DNA from: Pseudoduganella ginsengisoli
GTDB lineage: Bacteria > Pseudomonadota > Gammaproteobacteria > Burkholderiales > Burkholderiaceae_D
DNA: 64,000 nucleotides
Assembly: GCF_009720865.1 (NCBI RefSeq)
Contig: NZ_WNLA01000002.1
Span: forward strand, 62,001 to 126,000
Direction: 5' to 3'
How positions within the stretch are numbered: the first letter of the stretch is position 1; the number at the start of each line of letters is the position of its first letter. The notes beneath the pieces are model-generated. The model did not search any database. It was given only the letters and a program-made list of their open reading frames with translations, and was not told the DNA's origin. Both the position numbers and the translations under genes were made by a program. Below are positions 17,367-25,437 of this stretch, one piece after another.

Positions 17367-17888
17367 ATGATTGCCGCCCCCACCCCGGACAATGAAGCCG
17401 AACGCCTCGCCGCCCTGTATGCGCTGCTGATTCTTGACACGCCGCGCGAAGAACGCTTCGACCGCATCGTTGAATTCGCGGTGGCGGAATTCGACGTGCC
17501 GATCGCGCTGATTTCCCTGATAGACAGCGAGCGGCAATGGTTTAAATCCAATGTGGGCTTGACGGCGTGCGAAACCGGCCGCGACGTGTCGTTTTGCGGC
17601 CACGCCATCATGCGTGGCGAAATCATGGTGATTCCCGATGCGGCAGCCGACGTCCGGTTTGCCGACAACCCGCTGGTGACGGGCGATCCGAATATCCGCT
17701 TTTATGCCGGCGCACCGCTGATCACGCCGCAGGGCTATGCGCTGGGCACGCTGTGCATCATCGATACCAAGCCGCGCCAGCTGGACGATATAGAAATGGC
17801 GATCCTGTCGACCTTGCGCGGTCTCGTGATGCAGGAATTGCAGTCGCCGAAAGGAAAAACCGATGGCCGAGCGCAAGCCACAGGATAA
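17367..17888 (+). CDS. GAF domain-containing protein
   Basis: A 173-residue soluble protein that consists almost entirely of one GAF domain of the kind often found N-terminal to kinases or GGDEF domains. Hallmarks are AERLAALYALLILDTPREERFDRI, then LIDSERQWFKSNVGL, SFCGHAIMRGEIMVIPDA and GYALGTLCIIDTKPR. Such stand-alone domains bind small ligands or act as sensing subunits. The start is taken as the ATG at 17367; a GTG 30 bases further up is possible. The following pseudo-receiver gene starts inside its last 26 bases in another frame, so the two are probably co-translated and may work as a pair. Confidence 0.85.
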   Translation: MIAAPTPDNEAERLAALYALLILDTPREERFDRIVEFAVAEFDVPIALISLIDSERQWFKSNVGLTACETGRDVSFCGHAIMRGEIMVIPDAAADVRFADNPLVTGDPNIRFYAGAPLITPQGYALGTLCIIDTKPRQLDDIEMAILSTLRGLVMQELQSPKGKTDGRAQATG

Positions 17889-18270
17889 AAATGTGCTGCT
17901 GGTGGAGCCGCAAGCCATGCTGCGCCGGACCGTGGCGCTGACGGCGCGCTCATTGGGACTGGCGCACATCCACGAAGCCGCCAGCATGGCGCTGGCACGG
18001 CAAATCCTGCGCCAGCGGCCTTTTGACGGCGCCATCATTGCTATCGACGACGACGGCGCCGCGCATGACCTGGCGCTGCTGGACCAGGTGCGCGGCGGCG
18101 ATTCCGCCTCACCGCCTCAAATACCGATCGCCGTCATGGCAGGCAATTGCACGGGCGAGCAGCTGACGCAGCTGAAGGAGCGGCAAGTCGCGCGGGTCAT
18201 TGTCAAGCCGTTCCGGGCCAGGGTATTGCTGGAAGCGCTGGCTTCGCTGGCGGAACAAAAGCCGAATTAA
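17863..18270 (+). CDS. Degenerate receiver-like (CheY-fold) protein
   Basis: A 135-residue protein with the size and strand pattern of a lone receiver domain: NVLLVEPQAMLRRTVAL as the first strand and helix, FDGAIIAIDDDG as the third strand, and ARVIVKPFRARVLLEAL with the conserved lysine before a proline. The acidic pair of the first strand is reduced to a single Glu (VEPQ). The usual Asp at the end of the third strand is out of register, with an alanine at the expected place. Phosphorylation is therefore doubtful and it may be a pseudo-receiver. It overlaps the upstream GAF gene by 26 bases. Partner and role are unknown. Confidence 0.7.
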   Translation: MAERKPQDKNVLLVEPQAMLRRTVALTARSLGLAHIHEAASMALARQILRQRPFDGAIIAIDDDGAAHDLALLDQVRGGDSASPPQIPIAVMAGNCTGEQLTQLKERQVARVIVKPFRARVLLEALASLAEQKPN

Positions 18271-18273
18271 CTG

Positions 18274-19314
18274 TCAGCGGCTCCACGTACCCGTGCGCAG
18301 CGCCGCCGGCGATATCCCCTGTTCCTGCCGCTGCCACCGTATCCCCAGCGCATTGCGCCGCCAGACGATACGGCGCGGCGTGAATTGCCAGTAACGCTGC
18401 GCCCCTTGCACCGCGCTGCCTGGCAAGCGTTCCAATATGCGCACGGTCCCCGTCATTTGCAGCAAGTGTCCGCCTTCGAAATCCACGAAGACCAATCCAG
18501 CTTTCGGATTCACGGTGAAATTGCCCAGCGTATTGAAAAACAGGTTGCCAGCGAATTCCGGCACCGTCAGCGTTCCATCCTCGCCAACCCGTACAAACCC
18601 GGTCAGCCCGCCCCGGTGCGACACGTCAACTTGCCTGTGTCCATCCGGCAAGTCGGCATACGACGCCACATAAAACGAGTCGGCAGCGGCAATCAGTTGC
18701 CCGGCTGCGCCATCCAGCGATGGCAGCCATTGCGGTTCATCGGCTGGCGTGTTCGTTAATTGAAAATCACGCAGCTGGATGTATTGCGGGCAATTGCCAA
18801 ACGATTGCACGACGTCGATATGTGCCGACGCTTGCGGACCGCGCCGCAACACGCCGTTCATGCGGTTGCGCCGGCGCGTGTGCAGTTCTATGCCCAGCAA
18901 GGCGATCTCGCTGCCATCCTGCATGCCCGCATCGGCGGGATCGTCCGGCACGCGGGGCAATTGCGCATCGAGCACACGCGGGCCGGGCGAATGCAGGAAG
19001 CCTGGCGTCCCGCTGCGCAACGTGGCCCACACATCGCCTTGCGGATCGACCGCGCCCAGCACGGCAAACGGCAACTGGGCAAAGAACTCGCGGTGCTGGT
19101 CCGGCATAAACGGCCGCACCACCTTGCGCCCTACGCTGTCCATCCGTTCCGCCACGCCTTCCAGGCGCTGCATGGCGACTTCGCCCGCATGCCATGGCGA
19201 CGGCGGTTCTGCATCCTGTACTGATTGAACCGGGACACCCGCAGGCGCCACCATGCATTGTGGCTCGGCGCCGGCCCGGCTTTCGCGCGCAGTGCTGCTG
19301 GCTGTCCCGTTCAT
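18274..19314 (-). CDS. Pyridoxamine 5'-phosphate oxidase family (flavin-binding split-barrel) protein
   Basis: A 346-residue cytoplasmic protein with the PNPOx-like split-barrel. The core is MPDQHREFFAQLPFAVLGAVD, then DGTLTVPEFAGNLFFNTLGN and KAGLVFVDFEGGHLLQMTG, which resembles COG3576-type flavin-nucleotide-binding proteins. These usually bind FMN or F420-like flavins, and few have a known substrate. The first about 45 residues are a non-conserved linker. It lies 10 bases downstream of a GST gene on the same strand, so the two form a probable detoxification operon. It converges with the receiver-like gene with a 3-base gap. Confidence 0.8.
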   Translation of the reverse strand: MNGTASSTARESRAGAEPQCMVAPAGVPVQSVQDAEPPSPWHAGEVAMQRLEGVAERMDSVGRKVVRPFMPDQHREFFAQLPFAVLGAVDPQGDVWATLRSGTPGFLHSPGPRVLDAQLPRVPDDPADAGMQDGSEIALLGIELHTRRRNRMNGVLRRGPQASAHIDVVQSFGNCPQYIQLRDFQLTNTPADEPQWLPSLDGAAGQLIAAADSFYVASYADLPDGHRQVDVSHRGGLTGFVRVGEDGTLTVPEFAGNLFFNTLGNFTVNPKAGLVFVDFEGGHLLQMTGTVRILERLPGSAVQGAQRYWQFTPRRIVWRRNALGIRWQRQEQGISPAALRTGTWSR

Positions 19315-19324
19315 GACAGCCTCC

Positions 19325-19945
19325 TTACGCAGCCAGGCCGACTGGCGTCACAGCCATCGGCACAAAGCCCGGCAAGGCTTCAACCCGCGCCAGCCACGCA
19401 CGCACATTGCCGTATTCGGACAGGTCCACGTTGCCTTCCGGCGCGCGGGCGATATAGCTGTACAGGGCGATATCGGCAATGGTCGGCTTGTCCGTATCCA
19501 GGCCGGCGATCCAGTGGCGGGCAGCCAGTTCGCCATCGATCAGCGCCAGGATGCGGTGCGCGCGGGCGATCATCTCCGTGGTGTCGACATCGCGGCCAAA
19601 CAGTTGCACGACGCGCGCCGCTGCCGGTCCGAACGCGATTTCACCAGCAGCCACGGACAGCCAGCGCTGCACGCGCGCTTCCGCCACCGCGCCTTGCGGC
19701 AGCCAGTCGGTACGGCCTTCACGGCGCGCGAGATACACCAGGATCGCATTCGAATCCGGAACAATCACGCCGTTGTCATCCAGCACAGGCAATTGGCCAA
19801 AGCTGTTCAAGCGCAGGAATTCAGGCGCCTTATGCTCGCCCTTGAGCAAATCCACTTGCACCAGCTCATGCTGCAAGCCCAGCAGCGACAGGAACAGGCG
19901 GGCGCGGTGTACGTGGCCGGACAGTGGGTGGAAGTACAGTTTCAT
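19325..19945 (-). CDS. Glutathione S-transferase
   Basis: A 206-residue cytoplasmic enzyme. The thioredoxin-like N-terminal domain (1-80) begins [18 protein letters not shown] and has the cis-proline glutathione-binding block [11 protein letters not shown] followed by SNAILVYLA. The helical C-terminal domain contains the conserved [13 protein letters not shown] stretch. Serine 9 is the likely activating residue. It conjugates or reduces electrophiles with glutathione; the substrate is not predictable. It is the first gene of a two-gene operon with the PNPOx-family gene (10 bases apart). Confidence 0.92.
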   Translation of the reverse strand: MKLYFHPLSGHVHRARLFLSLLGLQHELVQVDLLKGEHKAPEFLRLNSFGQLPVLDDNGVIVPDSNAILVYLARREGRTDWLPQGAVAEARVQRWLSVAAGEIAFGPAAARVVQLFGRDVDTTEMIARAHRILALIDGELAARHWIAGLDTDKPTIADIALYSYIARAPEGNVDLSEYGNVRAWLARVEALPGFVPMAVTPVGLAA

Positions 19946-20062
19946 CGGTCATTTCCTTTAAGTGGTTGGGCAATGACGTCAGTGTGCTTTATTGCCGAAA
20001 ATATGGGAATGACTGCACCCGGCAATTCACTGTTCCGTTGAATGGAATGATCGTATGCGCAT

Positions 20063-20097
20063 TGCCGGGCGGGGACGTGCATAGCGCCCGCCCGGCA
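20063..20097 (-). terminator. Strong hairpin downstream of the small secreted protein gene
   Basis: Perfect 11-bp inverted repeat TGCCGGGCGGG (20063-20073) and CCCGCCCGGCA (20087-20097) with a 13-base loop, 10 bases past the stop of the minus-strand gene. There is no T run, so it could be an mRNA 3'-stabilising hairpin or part of a factor-dependent terminator. Confidence 0.5.
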
Positions 20098-20106
20098 TGA
20101 AAACGC

Positions 20107-20514
20107 TTAGCGCAGCGCGTTCAGTTCGCCCCGGCCCCGTAACACCGCGTCAGTGAATGTGATGCTTTGCACGCCCTGCTGGCAGTGCGGGCCGTCGTTG
20201 CTGCGGAATTGCACGCTCAGGCTGGCGTCGAGGTTCTTCAGCCGGAAAGTAATCATTTCTGTCGACGGCTGGCCCGCTTCCACCGTGCGGGCCGCGATGC
20301 GCACGTCGCCCGTGGCCAGCCCTTTCATAACCACGTTGACCTTGGTGCGGGGACCCGGGTCAGTGGTGTCATAGCAGGCGTGGAAGTATTTGACTTCGTG
20401 AACGCCGGCGGCCGGCGTATACACGTATTCCTGGGTTGCCGCAGCCTGCGCGCCGGCACTGGCGCCCATTGCCATGACCAGCGCCGCCAGCACGGCCTTA
20501 GAGAATTTCTGCAT
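20107..20514 (-). CDS. Small secreted protein of unknown function
   Basis: A 135-residue protein with a clear signal peptide (MQKFSKAVLAALVMAMGASAG, cleavage likely after AQA near residue 24-25). The mature part is about 110 residues, predicted mostly beta, with two cysteines (HACYDT and GPHCQQG) that could form a disulfide. I do not recognise a family. It lies 37 bases downstream of the secreted cyanophycinase-like gene on the same strand, so the two are probably one operon and both products leave the cytoplasm. A strong hairpin follows. It could be a partner or inhibitor of the peptidase, but nothing in the sequence proves this. Confidence 0.75.
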   Translation of the reverse strand: MQKFSKAVLAALVMAMGASAGAQAAATQEYVYTPAAGVHEVKYFHACYDTTDPGPRTKVNVVMKGLATGDVRIAARTVEAGQPSTEMITFRLKNLDASLSVQFRSNDGPHCQQGVQSITFTDAVLRGRGELNALR

Positions 20515-20551
20515 AGTGTTTTCCTTTGGATGTGAAATTGATGGCCGTGGT

Positions 20552-21934
20552 TCAGTTCATCGTAAAGCTGCCGTTGCTGGAATACCAGTAATGCGTGCTG
20601 CCGCCGGCGCCGGTCCAGGTGCCCAGGTTAAACGTGTTGGCGCCGGTGGCGGTGCCCGGCACCTGGTAGACGCGCAATGCCTGCTGGTTCAGGTACCACG
20701 TCAGCGGCGTATTCGGCGCCAGGGTTTCCGGCGCACCCGTGGCCGACACGAAGTTGACGTTGCCGGCGCCATAAATGCGCGCGGCGCCCGCGCTGTCGAT
20801 GGCCGCTGCCGTGCCTTCATCGGCGGAAATGCCGCGGATACCGGACCATGGCGCGGTGAAGTTATAAATGCTGCTGGCCATGAACGACGTCAGGCGCGGC
20901 TGCCGGTTGCGCTGCGCGAAGTGCGTGTCGGTGACGACATTGCTCAGCAGCGAATTTGACAGGAAGGCGTTGCCGATCGCCACCGACGTCGGCTTTTGCA
21001 GCACGGTGGTATCGTCGGGCGCCCCGCCCGGATGGTAATACTGGCCTTGGATCGCCATGCCGGCGCTGGTACCGCCCACCGGCGCCTTTTTGGTATTGAT
21101 CAGGTAATTCAGCGCGTCGCCCACGCCCTGCCCCTTGAAATAATTAATGTAGTCAGCCTGGTTGCCGCCTGCCAGGAACACGGCGCCGGCTGCCTTGATG
21201 GTCTGCACGACGCAAGCGTCATTGGCTTGCGCTTTGCTGGTGATCAGCAAGGTCTGCACGGAATTGACGCCGCCCAGCCCATAGATGTAGTCGTTGTAGG
21301 CATTGGTGCCAGTCGAACGCAGTACGACGAAGTCGCCGCCGCCGGATTTCGCATTCATCCATTTGATGGCTTCGTCCACGTCCGGACCACCGCCCATCAG
21401 CACCACACCGCCAGTGGTGGTGGTGGCTTTCGGCGTCGCATTGCCGGTCTTGCCGAGGTTGACGCCGTTCGGGAATGTACATGGCGTCGTGGCGCCGCCC
21501 GGCGGTGTGGCGCCTTGCGGGAACGTCGCGGTCAGCGTGTAACGCCCCGAGCCGGAATAGCTTTTGACGCGAATGTAATACGTGCCGGCCGCAGTGGCCG
21601 TGTAGCTGCCGGTTTCAGGATTGCTGGTGGTGGAGCGGTAGGCAACGTAGGAACCGGTGTCCTTGTACAGATACCAGTCCAGGTCGATACCGGCGTCATG
21701 CGTCAGGCTGATGTCGATGGCCCCGGGGCCCGACACGTCGAGCTTGTACCAGTCGTAATCGGTAGAACTCGAAATGGCGCCACTGACGGCCATGCCTGAA
21801 CACAGCCCGGTGTTGGCTTGCGTGTCGGTGTTATTCGGCTCTGTCTCGACAGTGAGGCAGGCCGCAAAGGACCACTGGCACGTCAGGGCGGCGCCTGCGA
21901 ACAGGAGCCCCTTCAACTTCGAATTTCTCGTCAT
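20552..21934 (-). CDS. Secreted cyanophycinase-like S51 peptidase with N-terminal PPC domain
   Basis: A 460-residue exported protein. Signal peptide residues 1-25 are followed by a bacterial pre-peptidase (PPC) domain at about 30-137 (DYDWYKLDVSGPGAIDISL, GTYYIRVKSYSGSGRYTLT). A Pro/Gly/Thr linker and an S51 peptidase domain from about 170 follow. The active site is recognisable: GGTSAGM with Ser290, the GGNQ motif at 256-259 and DTHFAQRNR at 336-344. Extracellular enzymes of this type (CphE-like) degrade cyanophycin, the Asp-Arg storage polymer of other bacteria, to dipeptides; other S51 members are aspartyl dipeptidases. A PPC domain in front of a cyanophycinase is noteworthy. The ATG has a TTGGAG site. 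Confidence 0.88.
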   Translation of the reverse strand: MTRNSKLKGLLFAGAALTCQWSFAACLTVETEPNNTDTQANTGLCSGMAVSGAISSSTDYDWYKLDVSGPGAIDISLTHDAGIDLDWYLYKDTGSYVAYRSTTSNPETGSYTATAAGTYYIRVKSYSGSGRYTLTATFPQGATPPGGATTPCTFPNGVNLGKTGNATPKATTTTGGVVLMGGGPDVDEAIKWMNAKSGGGDFVVLRSTGTNAYNDYIYGLGGVNSVQTLLITSKAQANDACVVQTIKAAGAVFLAGGNQADYINYFKGQGVGDALNYLINTKKAPVGGTSAGMAIQGQYYHPGGAPDDTTVLQKPTSVAIGNAFLSNSLLSNVVTDTHFAQRNRQPRLTSFMASSIYNFTAPWSGIRGISADEGTAAAIDSAGAARIYGAGNVNFVSATGAPETLAPNTPLTWYLNQQALRVYQVPGTATGANTFNLGTWTGAGGSTHYWYSSNGSFTMN

Positions 21935-22071
21935 GTCATCTCCAATTTGTTATGACTGCGGGTGCAGTGCGTTTATGTGCAAGACTTCGGGCGAAACGTG
22001 GGTGCGGCGGGACGCGGCCGAGCGGAATGCCGGCCAGCCAGGGAATGTAAATAACTTTTCAGATTTTTACA

Positions 22072-22137
22072 CGCTGAAAATAAATATTCAGCGACGTTGA
22101 CTGTAGCTGTAAAAAAATGAACATTCAACTAGTTCAT
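22072..22137. promoter_or_regulatory. AT-rich region with two inverted repeats upstream of the cyanophycinase-like gene
   Basis: The 374-base gap 21935-22308 has no credible gene. Its AT-rich centre contains CGCTGAA-N8-TTCAGCG (22072-22093) and ATGAAC-N9-GTTCAT (22117-22137), 23 bases apart. They lie about 140-200 bases upstream of the cyanophycinase-like start and could be operators or leader hairpins. No clear -35/-10 pair was found. The rest (22140-22308) shows nothing recognisable. Confidence 0.4.
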
Positions 22138-22308
22138 GAAAATTTTTTTACGCGCTACAACAGGTGGGAATTGGGAAGGCGCTGATACTGTTCAGCCAGG
22201 CAAGACAGGGATCGCCATCCCGGCGAAAACAGGTTTGCCCCAACTGCGGGAGAAGACAGGAAGCCGGAGCCTGAGGGCGTACCCGGCAGGCGCGCTGACT
22301 CGATTACG

Positions 22309-23013
22309 TCAGACAGCGCTTCCCAATGCTTCCAAAAGCGCCTCATTGTCCAGCGCCAGCCCCCAGCCATTGCCATGCACCAGCTGCGGCAGTGGCAAGC
22401 GCGAACGCCAGCCCTTGGCTTCCAGTTCCGGCTTGCTGAGGAATTCGCTGACATAGCCTATGCACAGGTAGGCCACCGGATATACGTGTTCCGGCAATTG
22501 CAGGGTGGCCGCCAGCTCTTGCTGATCGAGAATACTGACCCAGCCCACACCGATCCCTTCGGCCCGCGCGGCCAGCCACAGGTTTTGCACAGCCAGGCAC
22601 ACGCTGAACAAATCCATTTCCATGATGGAGTTGCGGCCCAATACATGCGGGCCGCCACGGCTGCGGTCACACGTGATGCACAGGTTCAGCGGGCTTTCCA
22701 GGATGCCTTCCAGCTTCAGGCGCTTGTACAGCGAAGCCTGGTCGCCTTCATAGTTGTCCAGTGCTTTCTGATTTTCCCGCTGGAAGATCGCATGCACCTG
22801 CCGCCGCACGTCCACGCTGTCGATGACAATGAAATCCCATGGCTGCATGAAGCCGACCGATGGCGCGTGATGCGCCGCCTGCAGCAGGCGCGCCAGCACG
22901 TCCGGCGGCACGGGGGCGGGCAGGAATTGGGAACGGACATCGCGCCGTTCGCGGATGGCTCGATACAGGCCAGCGCGCTCGGCGTCGGAGAAAGCGTCGG
23001 AAGAAACAGTCAT
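22309..23013 (-). CDS. bluB: 5,6-dimethylbenzimidazole synthase BluB
   Basis: A 234-residue flavoenzyme of the nitroreductase fold that breaks down reduced FMN with O2 to make 5,6-dimethylbenzimidazole, the lower ligand of vitamin B12. BluB-type markers are RERRDVRSQFLPAPVP near the N-terminus, HHAPSVGFMQPWDFI, RGGPHVLGRNS and EGIGVGWVSILD. The start used is the ATG at 23013 (MTVSSDAF); the frame is open further up but shows no ribosome site and overlaps the neighbouring gene. No other cobalamin gene and no cobalamin riboswitch is visible nearby, so this is an isolated bluB. Confidence 0.92.
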   Translation of the reverse strand: MTVSSDAFSDAERAGLYRAIRERRDVRSQFLPAPVPPDVLARLLQAAHHAPSVGFMQPWDFIVIDSVDVRRQVHAIFQRENQKALDNYEGDQASLYKRLKLEGILESPLNLCITCDRSRGGPHVLGRNSIMEMDLFSVCLAVQNLWLAARAEGIGVGWVSILDQQELAATLQLPEHVYPVAYLCIGYVSEFLSKPELEAKGWRSRLPLPQLVHGNGWGLALDNEALLEALGSAV

Positions 23014-23089
23014 ATGAGAAGCGGCAAGAGTGCACAAGGGCGGCATTATGCCGCACGCAGCGGCATACTTCTCAATAACCGCGAAGATA

Positions 23090-24424
23090 TTACGCCGTAT
23101 GCAAGCGCTTATGCATATTCCGCAGCGACAGCCACACGGCGCCCAGCACCACCGGCACCGCCAATCCAATCACCACATCCGGATTGCCGATAATGCCCGC
23201 CGCCTTGACCGCCTTGGTCGAATACCCGATCAAGCCGACCACGTAGTACGAGATTGCCGCCACTGACAAGCCTTCCACCGCCTGCTGCAGCCGCAATTGC
23301 TGCGCGGCGCGGCGGTTCATCGATTGCAAAATCTTGCGGTTTTGCTGTTCCTGGATGATGCCCACACGGGTGCGCAGCAAGTCATTGGTGTTGGCCACCC
23401 GCCGCGCCAGCGCTTCCTGCCGCGCCGCGACGGCCTCGCAGGTATTCATCGCAGGGGTCAAACGGCGGTCCATGAATTCCGCCACATTCGGAATCCCTTC
23501 GATCCGGATTTCGCGCAATTCATCGATACGCGCATGCACCAGGCGGAAGTACGCTTTCGACGCCGAGAAGCGATAGCTGGTTTCCAGCGACAGCTTTTCT
23601 ATGCGCGCCGCCAGGCGGGTAATTTCACCCAGCAGCTTTTGCTCAACCACGCCGTCACCCATGCCGTCTTCAATTTGCGCGGCATCGGTCTGCACCATAT
23701 CGGCCGCCAGCGTCACCAGTTCGCCTTCGATGGCATTCAATGCCGGTGCGGCTTGCTGCGCCTGCGGCAAGCCGAGCAAAGCAAACATGCGGTACGTTTC
23801 AATTTCCAGCACACGCTGCACGAGGCGGCCCGCCTGCTGCGCGCGCATGCCGACGTCGCGGATGACAAAACGGGAAAAGCCGTCCGACTGGATCGCGAAG
23901 TCGCTATACAATTCGCCGCCCTGCATGACCTGGCTGCCCGCCATCGTATTGCCTTCAAAGATGCGCTGCAGCGATTCGACTTCCGCACCGCCCTTTTCCA
24001 GCGCCACGTGCGCCGCCACCATGACACGGCCCTTCAACGACAGCAGCCATTCCTGCGGCAAGTGCGTCACCGGCATATGCTCGAACGCTTCCTCCGTCGT
24101 GTATTCCAGATCGGGGCGCAGCGCAAACGTGTACGTGGAAAACTCCGTATGGCATTCCCACTTCAGGCGGAACTTGCCAAAGTCGTGATAAAAGTATTTG
24201 GCGTCATTGGCCGGCGCCGACACGCCGAAATGCGCGCACAGCGCATTGAGCGTCTTGTGGTGGATATGGCCGCTGGGCGCGCCCGCACCCAGGTCAGGAT
24301 TGCGGTAAATCGCGAAATGGGAAATCAGCTCCGGCGCTTCGAGCTTCATGAAAGGACGCGAGTGGATTTCCGCGGCAAGCGGCACGCGCATCGCGTGGTT
24401 CAAACTGGAGTAAACAATGGGCAT
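23090..24424 (-). CDS. DUF3422 family membrane-anchored protein
   Basis: A 444-residue protein of the DUF3422 family, whose function is unknown. The N-terminal part (RVPLAAEIHSRPFMKLEAPE, HIHHKTLNALCAHFGV, KWECHTEFSTYTF) is conserved in the family and cytoplasmic. A long helical region at about 250-380 follows, with predicted coiled coil. Two membrane segments lie near the C-terminus (about 390-435: ISYYVVGLIGYSTKAV and VVIGLAVPVVLGAVWLSL). The gene sits 77 bases upstream of bluB and 15 bases downstream of the LysR gene, all on the minus strand. Confidence 0.85.
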   Translation of the reverse strand: MPIVYSSLNHAMRVPLAAEIHSRPFMKLEAPELISHFAIYRNPDLGAGAPSGHIHHKTLNALCAHFGVSAPANDAKYFYHDFGKFRLKWECHTEFSTYTFALRPDLEYTTEEAFEHMPVTHLPQEWLLSLKGRVMVAAHVALEKGGAEVESLQRIFEGNTMAGSQVMQGGELYSDFAIQSDGFSRFVIRDVGMRAQQAGRLVQRVLEIETYRMFALLGLPQAQQAAPALNAIEGELVTLAADMVQTDAAQIEDGMGDGVVEQKLLGEITRLAARIEKLSLETSYRFSASKAYFRLVHARIDELREIRIEGIPNVAEFMDRRLTPAMNTCEAVAARQEALARRVANTNDLLRTRVGIIQEQQNRKILQSMNRRAAQQLRLQQAVEGLSVAAISYYVVGLIGYSTKAVKAAGIIGNPDVVIGLAVPVVLGAVWLSLRNMHKRLHTA

Positions 24425-24439
24425 AGATGGGCGGGGAGA

Positions 24440-25381
24440 CTAGTAAATTTCTTTGGCGGCGTTACGGACGGCGCGCAAAAGCAAGTCGGCGCCGGGCGAC
24501 AATAAGTGGTCCTGCTGGCGGATCAAGCCAAAAGCGTCCATCTTGAATGGCAGCTCGATCGGCAGGATGCGCAGGATATTCAGCGATTCGTAATAGCGCG
24601 CCACTTCCAGCGGCATCACGTGCAGCGAATCAGTCTGGTGCAGCAGCGGCGTCACCACCAGCATGTCCGTGGTGTCGACCACATTGCTAGGCGGTTCCAG
24701 GCTGGCGCGGCGGAACATCATGTCGAAACGGTGGCGCATGATGGAGCCAGGCGGCGGCAAAATCCATGGCTGGCCGGAGATGTCGGACAGCTTCAAATCC
24801 TTGCGCTCCTGCAGCGGGTGCGCAGGACGGGCCACGGCGCATGCCGGTTCTTCCGTCAATTCTTCATAGATCAGCCCTTCCGAACCTTCTTTTTCAAGAA
24901 TGCGGCCAATCATGAAATCCAGGTTGCCGTGCTGGAGCATCCCCATCAGCACATTCGACGGCTGCACGTGCACGCCGATGCGCAGCAGCGGCGCCTGCTG
25001 TTTGACTTTGGCGATGGCTTGCGGCAGCAACGCCATGGCCGGCGTCATGATGACGCCCACTTCCACCTGGCCGACCAGGCCGGCCTTCAGCGCCAGCACG
25101 TCATCGTGCGCCAGCGACAGGCTGGTGAGCGCCATGCGCGCATGGCGGATCATGGTCTCGCCATAAATGGTCGGTTCCATACCGCGCGGCAGCCGGTCAA
25201 ACAGCCGCACGTCCAGCATTTCCTCGAGATCCTTGACTTGCTTGGATGCCGCGGGCTGCGTCATATGCAGCGCTTCCGCGGCACGGTGGATATTGCGGTG
25301 TTCGTCCAGCGCGATCAATAACAGCAGCTGGCGGGTTTTGAGCCTGGCGCGCAGGAACCAGTTCGGGTTCAGGGTATCCAT
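24440..25381 (-). CDS. LysR-family transcriptional regulator, GbpR-like
   Basis: A 313-residue regulator with an N-terminal winged HTH (about 18-77: RNIHRAAEALHMTQPAASKQVKDLEEML) and a C-terminal substrate-binding domain. The start RARLKTRQLLLLIALDEHRN and the overall sequence are of the GbpR type, which controls sugar-binding-protein genes for galactose or arabinose in other proteobacteria. It is encoded just downstream of the GH43 gene and the sugar importer operon, in the same direction, so it most likely controls that operon in response to the sugar. The 55-base gap in front of it carries several GATATC-centred palindromes that are candidate operators. Confidence 0.9.
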   Translation of the reverse strand: MDTLNPNWFLRARLKTRQLLLLIALDEHRNIHRAAEALHMTQPAASKQVKDLEEMLDVRLFDRLPRGMEPTIYGETMIRHARMALTSLSLAHDDVLALKAGLVGQVEVGVIMTPAMALLPQAIAKVKQQAPLLRIGVHVQPSNVLMGMLQHGNLDFMIGRILEKEGSEGLIYEELTEEPACAVARPAHPLQERKDLKLSDISGQPWILPPPGSIMRHRFDMMFRRASLEPPSNVVDTTDMLVVTPLLHQTDSLHVMPLEVARYYESLNILRILPIELPFKMDAFGLIRQQDHLLSPGADLLLRAVRNAAKEIY

Positions 25382-25385
25382 TCAG

Positions 25386-25437
25386 CGATCATATCATTAC
25401 CGATATCAAACCTGCACAATATCGGCAATGCCGATAT
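25386..25437 (-). promoter_or_regulatory. GATATC-type palindromes upstream of the LysR gene
   Basis: Between the GH43 stop and the LysR start lie CGATCATATCATTA, ACCGATATCAAA (25399-25410) and the perfect inverted repeat ATATCGGC-AAT-GCCGATAT (25419-25437). A similar TTAACGATATCGAAA occurs at 31100-31114, upstream of ytfQ. This suggests a shared operator for the LysR protein; other binders are possible. Confidence 0.5.

Noticed and set aside
20107..20514. Small secreted protein considered as a missing TssJ
   Set aside because: It has no lipobox, is 18 kb from the T6SS island, and sits in an operon with the cyanophycinase-like gene.
22136..22456. Short plus-strand open frame near the bluB 3' end
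   Set aside because: Half of it is antisense to bluB. The composition is not coding-like.
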